Shown here: in pieces, positions 57,434 to 64,000 of the stretch
How the letters are laid out: each line of letters starts with the position of its first letter
Numbering within the stretch: position 1 is the first letter of the stretch
NCBI GenBank assembly: GCA_913060875.1
Contig: CAJXSL010000001.1
Span: forward strand, 512,464 to 576,463
Direction: 5' to 3'
Origin: an uncultured Desulfobacteraceae bacterium
GTDB lineage: Bacteria > Desulfobacterota > Desulfobacteria > Desulfobacterales > UBA5852
DNA: 64,000 bases
Translations under genes and position numbers: made by a program
The notes under the pieces: model-generated
Seen by the model: only the letters and a program-made list of their open reading frames with translations
What the model was told of the DNA's origin: nothing
Databases searched by the model: none

Positions 57434-57434
57434 T

Positions 57435-58151
57435 TTGACACAACCTCGTTATGGAAGAATTCTGCTGAAGCTCAGCGGTGAAGCCCTGATGGGAGATCAG
57501 GGCTTCGGCATCAGTCCTGAGATGATCAAATACGTGGCCGAAGAGGTCCAGTCGGTTTATGACCTGGGCGTCCAGGTGGCCATCGTCGTGGGCGGCGGCA
57601 ATATCTTTCGCGGCATTGCCGCCAGTTCCTACGGCATGGACCGGGCGTCGGCAGACCATATGGGCATGCTGGCCACCGTGATCAACAGCCTGGCACTGCA
57701 GGATGCCCTGGAAAAGCAGGGGATGCAGACGCGGACCCAGTCGGCGATTTCCATGCACGAGGTGGCGGAACCCTATATTCTCAGGCGCGCTGTCCGGCAT
57801 CTGGAAAAAGGGCGGGTGGTGATCTTCGCGGCCGGGACCGGCAACCCCTATTTCACGACGGATACCGCCGCCGTGTTGCGGGCCCAGGAGATTCATGCGG
57901 AGATCCTGCTCAAGGCGACCAAGGTGGATGGTGTTTACGACGCCGATCCGGTCACCCATCCTGATGCCCGCTTTCTGGAAGACGTGACCTACATGGAAGT
58001 GCTGGAACGCCAGTTGAAGGTCATGGATATGACGGCGATTTCGCTGGCCATGGATAACCATCTGCCGTTATCCGTCTTCAATCTGAGCCAGGCCAGCAAT
58101 ATCCGGAAAGTGGTTTGCGGGGAAACCATTGGGACGCTGATTCACAATTGA
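57435..58151 (+). CDS. pyrH: UMP kinase
   Basis: A 238-residue amino-acid-kinase-fold enzyme that phosphorylates [22 protein letters not shown] and the C-terminal [11 protein letters not shown] motifs are present. Begins with TTG, with GGGGAG 7 bp upstream, immediately after the tsf stop; a weak start that may limit expression. Confidence 0.94.
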   Translation: MTQPRYGRILLKLSGEALMGDQGFGISPEMIKYVAEEVQSVYDLGVQVAIVVGGGNIFRGIAASSYGMDRASADHMGMLATVINSLALQDALEKQGMQTRTQSAISMHEVAEPYILRRAVRHLEKGRVVIFAAGTGNPYFTTDTAAVLRAQEIHAEILLKATKVDGVYDADPVTHPDARFLEDVTYMEVLERQLKVMDMTAISLAMDNHLPLSVFNLSQASNIRKVVCGETIGTLIHN

Positions 58152-58221
58152 TCCCGGCGCACCATTTGCGTCCCCCCCCAGCCTTTCCAAAGATCAACCG
58201 CATACAGAACAGGTGGAACCC

Positions 58222-58779
58222 ATGTTAGACGACATCTATCAGGATGCCCGCGAAAGTATGGGCAAAACCATTTCATCCCTGGAGAACGAATTGAAGCGCG
58301 TTCGCACGGGGCGGGCGAATGTTTCCCTTCTGGACGGTATCCGTGTCGACTACTACGGCACCCCTACGCCCCTCAACCAGATGGCCTCTCTCTCGGTGCC
58401 CGAAAGCCGGCTGATTACGATTCAGCCCTGGGATGTCTCGGTGATCAAAGACATCGAGAAAGCGCTTTTGAAATCCGATCTGGGGCTGACCCCTTCCAAC
58501 GACGGTAAACTGATCCGCATTGCCATTCCGCCCCTGACCGAAGAGCGGCGCAAGCAGTTGGCCAAATCCGTCCACAAGACCTGCGAAGACCACAAAGTCG
58601 CCATTCGCAACATCCGTCGGGATGCCAACGAAATGCTCAAGAGTCTCAAAAAAGACGGTGATATCGCCGAAGACGATGCCTTCAAGGGCCAGGACCAGGT
58701 CCAGAAGATCACCGACGATTTCGTCAAGCAGATCGACGCGATCTACAGCGACAAAGAGAAAGAGATCCTTGAGTTCTGA
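58222..58779 (+). CDS. frr: ribosome recycling factor
   Basis: A 185-residue two-domain factor that splits post-termination ribosomes with [20 protein letters not shown] and the C-terminal [17 protein letters not shown] are typical. ATG at 58222 is preferred to the GTG at 58213, which lies in the ribosome site (AGGTGG). Confidence 0.95.
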   Translation: MLDDIYQDARESMGKTISSLENELKRVRTGRANVSLLDGIRVDYYGTPTPLNQMASLSVPESRLITIQPWDVSVIKDIEKALLKSDLGLTPSNDGKLIRIAIPPLTEERRKQLAKSVHKTCEDHKVAIRNIRRDANEMLKSLKKDGDIAEDDAFKGQDQVQKITDDFVKQIDAIYSDKEKEILEF

Positions 58780-59530
58780 TGCGCCCTCACCGGAAGCGGC
58801 CCTGCTGGATCCCGAGCGGCTGCCCCGGCATGTGGCCATCATCATGGATGGCAATGGCCGCTGGGCCAAAAAGCGGCTGCTCAATCGGGTCAAGGGCCAT
58901 GAAAAAGGGGCTGACTCGGTGCGGGCGGTGGTCAAGGCCTGCCGGGAAGTCGGTGTTCCCTACCTGACCCTCTACGCCTTTTCCACCGAAAACTGGCAGC
59001 GTCCGCGGATGGAAGTGGATGCCCTGATGACGCTGCTCAAAAAGTTTCTCCAGACTGAAGCGGAAGAGCTGCTGACCAACAACATCCGTCTCGATACCAT
59101 CGGGGAAACCGGGCGCCTGCCGGAAGACGTGCGCCAGTCGCTCGCCCGGGTCGTTGCCCAAACCCGTGGCAACGACGGTCTCCATCTTATCCTGGCCCTG
59201 AGCTATGGCAGTCGTGACGAAATTGTCCATGCGGTGCGGGACATTGCCGCCGAGGCGGCCGCGGGCCGGTTATCCCCCAGCACCGTCGACGAGGCCCTGC
59301 TGTCCGCCAAGCTTTTCACCCGTGACATACCGGACCCCGATCTCCTCATTCGGACCAGTGGTGAACTGCGGTTGAGCAATTTCCTGCTCTGGCAGTTGGC
59401 CTACGCCGAGTTCCATTTTACCCCGACCCTGTGGCCGGACTTCGGCCGGGAAGAGTTTTTCCGCATCCTGGCCGACTACCAGCGGCGGGACCGGCGTTTC
59501 GGGCGGGTCGATCCGGAGCCCGCAAGCTGA
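58769..59530 (+). CDS. uppS: undecaprenyl diphosphate synthase
   Basis: A 253-residue cis-prenyltransferase making the C55 lipid carrier for peptidoglycan and [16 protein letters not shown] (catalytic Asp near 27), [19 protein letters not shown] and the [15 protein letters not shown] block are intact. No ATG lies upstream of the conserved region; TTG at 58769 overlaps frr by 11 bp and fits the family N-terminus. Confidence 0.93.
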   Translation: MSSDAPSPEAALLDPERLPRHVAIIMDGNGRWAKKRLLNRVKGHEKGADSVRAVVKACREVGVPYLTLYAFSTENWQRPRMEVDALMTLLKKFLQTEAEELLTNNIRLDTIGETGRLPEDVRQSLARVVAQTRGNDGLHLILALSYGSRDEIVHAVRDIAAEAAAGRLSPSTVDEALLSAKLFTRDIPDPDLLIRTSGELRLSNFLLWQLAYAEFHFTPTLWPDFGREEFFRILADYQRRDRRFGRVDPEPAS

Positions 59531-59574
59531 CAGCCAGGTAACCCCAGAACCGTCGGCCCCACAGGAAAGACGAA

Positions 59575-60381
59575 ATGCACCTAAAGCGATGGATCACCGG
59601 ACTCATCCTCCTGCCGGTCTTGATTTTTATTCTGTATCGCGGGGGGGTGCTGTTTGCCGTCTTGATCGTGGCGGCCGGTCTGGCCGCTATGTGGGAATAC
59701 TTCCGCATTGCCTACCATGCCTGGCAGAAGACCTTGCCCGGTACGATCCCGGTGCTGGGCCTGGTGATGGTGCCGGTCCTGACCTGTGCCGCCCACCTGG
59801 GGCGTCTGGATCTTTTCCCGGGACTGCTGGCCCTCAACCTGATTGTGGCCGGCACCCTGTCCCTGCGTGAATTCGGACGCGATGCCCGGGTACTGGAGAT
59901 TGTTCAGAAGCAGATCCAGGGGGTGCTATACATCCCGGTGCTTCTGGCCCTGTTGATTCCCATCCGTCAGGCTCCCCAGGGGTTCTGGTTGATTTTCACC
60001 CTGGTTTTCGTCGTTTTTGCCGGGGACACCCTGGCCCTTTACGTGGGGACGTTTCTGGGGCGGCACAAGCTCTGCCCCACCATCAGTCCCAAAAAAACCG
60101 TCGAGGGCTCCCTGGGCGGGCTGGGGGGCAGCCTCCTGGCCGGGACTATCATGAAACTTTCGCTATTTCATGAAATCGCCTGGGGGCAGGTGATCCTTTT
60201 TTGCCTGCTGGTGGGAGCGGCCGGCCAGATCGGCGATCTGTTCGAATCGCAGATGAAACGGGCCAGCGGCATCAAGGATTCCGGCGGCATCCTGCCGGGC
60301 CACGGCGGCATGCTGGATCGCATCGATGCCCTGCTGTTTGCCGGGCCGGTGGCTTATGCATTGATCGTGTTGTCGGCCTGA
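59575..60381 (+). CDS. cdsA: phosphatidate cytidylyltransferase
   Basis: A 268-residue inner-membrane enzyme making CDP-diacylglycerol for phospholipid synthesis. About seven hydrophobic helices; the signature SPKKTVEGSLGG and the C-terminal QIGDLFESQMKRASGIKD followed by PGHGGMLDRID are clear. Confidence 0.94.
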   Translation: MHLKRWITGLILLPVLIFILYRGGVLFAVLIVAAGLAAMWEYFRIAYHAWQKTLPGTIPVLGLVMVPVLTCAAHLGRLDLFPGLLALNLIVAGTLSLREFGRDARVLEIVQKQIQGVLYIPVLLALLIPIRQAPQGFWLIFTLVFVVFAGDTLALYVGTFLGRHKLCPTISPKKTVEGSLGGLGGSLLAGTIMKLSLFHEIAWGQVILFCLLVGAAGQIGDLFESQMKRASGIKDSGGILPGHGGMLDRIDALLFAGPVAYALIVLSA

Positions 60382-60461
60382 AGGCGGCCTAAAACCGTTT
60401 CTTTATTTTTGCCACGTGACATGACGGATATTTCACCAAGACAAGGATAACCACTTAATTC

Positions 60462-61634
60462 ATGGGCACTCCCAAAAATCTGGCGATTCTGGGCGCCACC
60501 GGATCCATCGGATCGTCCACCCTGGATATCGTGCGCCGGTTTCCCGAGCGCTATACCATTCGCAGCCTTACCGCCGGCCGTAATATCGAGCGGTTGGCGC
60601 TCCAGATTGAAGAATTCCGACCCGCGCTGGCGGTGGTGCAGGAGGAAGCCGGCCGCGATCGGCTCCGGTCCCTGCTGCCCGGGGATCTGGACATCGAGCT
60701 GCTGTGGGGGGAGGACGGCCTGGCTGCCGCGGCCGCGCTGCCGGAAGTGGACATGGTGGTGACCGGCGTGGTGGGGGCCGTGGGTTTGATGCCGACCCTG
60801 GCGGCCATCGATGCAGGGAAACCCATTGCCCTGGCCAACAAGGAGACCCTCGTGATGGCCGGGGAGGTCGTCATGGCGCGGGCTGCGGCGGCCGGTGTCC
60901 CGATCCTGCCGGTGGACAGCGAGCACAGCGCCATTTTCCAGTGTATCGGGCAGCACCCCCGGCAGGAGGTCGATCGCCTGTTTTTGACCGCCTCCGGAGG
61001 CCCCTTCCGAACCCTGGCCGCGGATCGTTTTGACACGATTCGTCCGGAGGATGCCCTCAAACACCCCAACTGGTCCATGGGGGCCAAAATCACCATTGAT
61101 TCGGCCACCCTGATGAACAAGGGGCTGGAATTCATCGAGGCCCGCCATTTGTTCGACATGGCGCCGGAAAAGATCCAGGTCCTTGTGCATCCCCAAAGCA
61201 TTGTCCATTCCATGGTGGGGTTTGTGGACGGTTCCGTTTTGGCCCAGCTCGGCATTCCGGACATGAAAGGCCCCATTGCTTATGCTCTGGCCTATCCCGA
61301 CCGGCTTCCCCTGGGGCTGGATTATCCGGATTTTACCGCCCTCGCCAATCTTACCTTCGAGCCGCCGGATCTGAAACGGTTTCCCTGCCTGGCCCTGGCG
61401 ATGGACGCCTGCGCCCAGGGCGGCACGCTGCCGGCGGTTCTCAATGCGGCCAATGAAATTGCGGTGAATGCCTTTTTGCAGCGACGGATCGGGTTTCCGG
61501 ATATTTATCGGGTTATCGCATCCACCATGACGCGGCACGGGCATCAAAGCCGACCGAATGTCGAGCAGATTCGCGAGGCGGACCGCCTGGCACGGACCAT
61601 GGCCGGCGAAGAAATTCAAAAATGCAACGCTTGA
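60462..61634 (+). CDS. dxr: 1-deoxy-D-xylulose 5-phosphate reductoisomerase
   Basis: A 390-residue NADPH-dependent enzyme, the second step of the MEP isoprenoid pathway. GATGSIG at 10-16 binds NADPH; metal and substrate residues are seen in PVDSEHSAIFQC and LTASGGPFR, then HPNWSMGAKITIDSATLMNKGLE. Placed between cdsA and rseP as in many Gram-negatives. Confidence 0.95.
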   Translation: MGTPKNLAILGATGSIGSSTLDIVRRFPERYTIRSLTAGRNIERLALQIEEFRPALAVVQEEAGRDRLRSLLPGDLDIELLWGEDGLAAAAALPEVDMVVTGVVGAVGLMPTLAAIDAGKPIALANKETLVMAGEVVMARAAAAGVPILPVDSEHSAIFQCIGQHPRQEVDRLFLTASGGPFRTLAADRFDTIRPEDALKHPNWSMGAKITIDSATLMNKGLEFIEARHLFDMAPEKIQVLVHPQSIVHSMVGFVDGSVLAQLGIPDMKGPIAYALAYPDRLPLGLDYPDFTALANLTFEPPDLKRFPCLALAMDACAQGGTLPAVLNAANEIAVNAFLQRRIGFPDIYRVIASTMTRHGHQSRPNVEQIREADRLARTMAGEEIQKCNA

Positions 61635-61735
61635 AGTTTCAGGCCAATTCCCTTATGATCGCTCCGCAGTCAGTTGGGATCATCACCTGATCCCGGCACG
61701 CCCGGGATCGTCTTCGGAAAGTATCGATAAATCCA

Positions 61736-62794
61736 ATGAGCACCAGTATTTTTGCCTTTATTATTGTTCTCGGTATTCTGATTTTTTTCCACGAGCTCGG
61801 TCATTTCACGGTGGCCCGTTTTTTCGGGGTGGGGGTGGAAAAGTTCTCCCTGGGGTTTGGTCCACGCCTGGTGGGCAAAACCATCGGGATGACCGATTAT
61901 CGCGTGTCGCTCATTCCCCTGGGCGGCTATGTCAAGATGGTCGGCGAAGAGCCGGATTCGGAAATCGAACCCTACTTGATTCCCCAGTCCTTTACCCACA
62001 AGAGCGTCTACAAACGTTTTCTCATCGTGGCGGCTGGTCCCCTGTCCAACCTTTTGCTGGCCGTGGCCATTTTCTTCCTGGTGTTCCAGACTTCGGGGAC
62101 CTACGTTCTGCGACCGGTTGTCGGCGAGGTGGAATCGCCATCGCCTGCGGCCACGGTCGGATTGCAGAAGGATGATTTGGTGGTGGCCATTGATGGCACC
62201 GCGATTGACAGTTGGGAAGAAATGGCAGCCCGGATTGCCGAAAGCCAAGGGCGCCCGGTGGCCTTTGTCATCGAGCGGGCCGGTCAGCGCCTGAACGTCG
62301 ATCTCGTTCCCGAGCTCAAGACCACCCAGAATCTTTTTGGCGAGGATATCGAACGCTATGTCATCGGTATTCGTTCGGCAGGTGATGCGATACCCAAAGA
62401 CCTTTCCCTGGTGGAATCCGTCCAGATGAGCGTGGCCCGGACCTGGGAGATCACCGAGTTGACGGTGTTGAGCGTGGTCAAACTGATCCAGGGCAAGCTG
62501 CCGGCCGCCACCCTGGGCGGACCGATCAAGATTGCCCAGATGGCCGGGGCCCAGGCCCGGGAAGGCCTGACCAACCTCCTGATCTTCACGGCCGTGATAT
62601 CCATCAACCTCGGGATTCTGAATTTTCTGCCCATCCCGGTATTGGACGGCGGGCACCTGATGTTTTTTACGATCGAGATGATCAGCCGCCGGCCGGTGAG
62701 CACCAAAATTCGGGAAATTGCCCAGCAGTTCGGCATCTTTCTGTTGATCCTGTTGATGATTTTCGTAATTTACAACGACATTGTGAACTTTTAG
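61736..62794 (+). CDS. rseP: RIP metalloprotease RseP (site-2 protease)
   Basis: A 352-residue intramembrane zinc protease. HExxH motif as HELGH at 19-23, one PDZ domain (about 115-195; E. coli has two), and the third zinc ligand in NFLPIPVLDGGH near the C-terminus. Cleaves anti-sigma factors or residual signal peptides in the membrane. Confidence 0.94.
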   Translation: MSTSIFAFIIVLGILIFFHELGHFTVARFFGVGVEKFSLGFGPRLVGKTIGMTDYRVSLIPLGGYVKMVGEEPDSEIEPYLIPQSFTHKSVYKRFLIVAAGPLSNLLLAVAIFFLVFQTSGTYVLRPVVGEVESPSPAATVGLQKDDLVVAIDGTAIDSWEEMAARIAESQGRPVAFVIERAGQRLNVDLVPELKTTQNLFGEDIERYVIGIRSAGDAIPKDLSLVESVQMSVARTWEITELTVLSVVKLIQGKLPAATLGGPIKIAQMAGAQAREGLTNLLIFTAVISINLGILNFLPIPVLDGGHLMFFTIEMISRRPVSTKIREIAQQFGIFLLILLMIFVIYNDIVNF

Positions 62795-62852
62795 CAGCGT
62801 ATCGTAACCTGCGTCTTTTAGCACCGGTTACGACGCCAGAAGGGCTGCCGCC

Positions 62853-64000
62853 ATGCCGTATCGACTCGAAGTAACCCTGAAACCCGAACTGTTCGATGCT
62901 GAAGGGGAGACCCTACGCCAGAAAGCACGGGACTATTTCGGTATTCAACTGGATGCGGTGCGCACCGTATCGGTGGTCACCGTCGATGCCGATTTGAACC
63001 CGGCGCAGTTGGAGACCATCCGCGGCGAGGTGTTTACCAATCCGGTGACCCAGGTGTCTTCCTACGACCCTCTGCCGGTGGCCTTTGACTGGTGCGTCTG
63101 GATCGGCTACCGGCCGGGTGTGCGTGACAACCCCGGCAGCACCGGGGCCGAGGCCATTGAAGATATTCTGGGAATAGAGCTGGCGCCGGGGGAGAGCATT
63201 TATACGTCCAAACGCTATTGCCTGGTGGGCCAGGACCTGAGCAGTGAAGATGCCCGCAAGATTGCCGCCGACCTCCTGGCCAACGACATCATTCAGCAGT
63301 GGAAAGTATTCCCGGCCGCGGACTGGGATCCGGACAAAGGCATCGGCATCATCATTCCCAAGGTCAAGCTCGACCACACGCCAACGGTCAGCACGATTCC
63401 CATCGACAGTGATGAGACCCTCCAGAAGGTCAGCGATGAGCGCAACCTGGCCCTCAATCCCAATGACATTCCCACCATCCGCCGCTATTTCCTGCAGGAA
63501 GATGTCCAGGCGCAGCGCCGCCAGGTGGGCCTTTCCGATCCCACCGACCTGGAACTGGAATACATTTCCCAGGCCCGCAGCGATCACTGCAATCACAACA
63601 CTTTCCGGGGCCTCTTTCACTACTCCGAGCCCTTGTCGGGCGTTGCTGAGGAAGTGGACAGCCTTTTCAAGACCTGTATCGAAGCCCCCACCTTGAAACT
63701 GAAGTCTGAAAAAGACTGGGTGGTTTCCGTCCTGTGGGACAATGCCGGCATCGGCCGTTTCGACAGCGACCATTACTATGTCATCACCGGCGAAACCCAT
63801 AATTCGCCCTCCAACATGGAAGCCTACGGCGGCGCCATCACCGGCATCGTCGGCGTCTACCGTGATCCCTTGGGTACGGGCAAAGGCTCCCGCCTGCTGA
63901 TGGGCGGGTATGGCTACTGCGTGGGGCCGCGGGACTATAACGGTGACCTCCAGCCCCATCTGCATCCCCGGCGTCTCCTGGACGGGGTGATCGAGGGGGT
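62853..64000 (+). CDS. purL: phosphoribosylformylglycinamidine synthase, PurS-PurL fusion (partial)
   Basis: The first 382 residues; the gene continues beyond the window. Residues 1-80 resemble PurS (MPYRLEVTLKPELFDAEG...) and are fused to the PurL catalytic part, which has the active-site segment ARSDHCNHNTF near residue 240 and the Gly-rich GETHNSPSNMEAYGG near 310. Catalyses ATP- and glutamine-dependent formation of FGAM in purine synthesis. The glutaminase (PurQ) would be separate or fused further on. ATG at 62853 starts the conserved N-terminus. Confidence 0.85.
   Translation, partial: MPYRLEVTLKPELFDAEGETLRQKARDYFGIQLDAVRTVSVVTVDADLNPAQLETIRGEVFTNPVTQVSSYDPLPVAFDWCVWIGYRPGVRDNPGSTGAEAIEDILGIELAPGESIYTSKRYCLVGQDLSSEDARKIAADLLANDIIQQWKVFPAADWDPDKGIGIIIPKVKLDHTPTVSTIPIDSDETLQKVSDERNLALNPNDIPTIRRYFLQEDVQAQRRQVGLSDPTDLELEYISQARSDHCNHNTFRGLFHYSEPLSGVAEEVDSLFKTCIEAPTLKLKSEKDWVVSVLWDNAGIGRFDSDHYYVITGETHNSPSNMEAYGGAITGIVGVYRDPLGTGKGSRLLMGGYGYCVGPRDYNGDLQPHLHPRRLLDGVIEG

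Overview
The window reads as chromosomal DNA of a strictly anaerobic, GC-rich Gram-negative bacterium, most likely a sulfate-reducing member of Desulfobacterota (Desulfosarcina/Desulfatitalea-like). This is inferred from the gene mix: an 11-haem cytochrome with a rhodanese, a tungsten-type aldehyde:ferredoxin oxidoreductase, Liv-type transporters, PAS/sigma-54 regulators, a Tll0287-type haem sensor kinase, universal stress proteins, a PurS-PurL fusion, and a translation/envelope cluster (rpsB-tsf-pyrH-frr-uppS-cdsA-dxr-rseP). No 16S rRNA is present, so the assignment stays tentative.

Layout. 0-2.7 kb: a small hypothetical gene, then an operon of a periplasmic multihaem cytochrome and a periplasmic rhodanese; the cytochrome reading frame is interrupted by one in-frame UGA followed by a SECIS-like hairpin. 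3-17.6 kb: a PAS-sigma-54 activator, a -24/-12 promoter with upstream palindromes, and a long same-strand cluster with two complete Liv-type ABC importers on either side of an iron alcohol dehydrogenase and an aldehyde:ferredoxin oxidoreductase; it looks like an uptake-plus-oxidation unit for an alcohol, aldehyde or aromatic compound. A D-2-hydroxyacid dehydrogenase converges on it. 18.9-21 kb: small secreted or membrane proteins. 21.2-27.1 kb (minus strand): a Ser/Thr kinase-USP fusion beside a calcineurin-like phosphoesterase, then an operon of a YeiH/PSE-type transporter, a small membrane protein, a USP and a membrane-anchored SRPBCC-like protein. 27.6-32.7 kb: a haem-PAS histidine kinase/NtrC-type regulator pair and a divergent radical SAM gene. 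33-37 kb: an iron(III)-type ABC importer. 37.3-42.5 kb: a SpoIIAA-like protein, a ferredoxin, a cupin, and HD-GYP, Cys-rich and GGDEF proteins.

43.3-45.5 kb is a three-gene AT-rich island (STAS-like/GHKL ATPase fusion, DUF4325/STAS-like protein, two-TM protein) unlike everything around it. It ends at a bidirectional terminator next to a decayed copy of the tRNA-Arg gene whose intact copy lies 1 kb away. 46.7-49.4 kb holds a family of 120-150 bp imperfect palindromes.

From 47.4 kb to the end the window is housekeeping: folC, rpsU, adk, cca, rho, rpmE, prfA, prmC, rpsB, tsf, pyrH, frr, uppS, cdsA, dxr, rseP and the start of purSL.

Most worth following up: the putative selenocysteine multihaem cytochrome with its rhodanese partner, the AT-rich STAS/GHKL island beside the tRNA-Arg remnant, the sigma-54-controlled dual-Liv/ADH/AOR cluster, and the kinase-USP/phosphoesterase pair.
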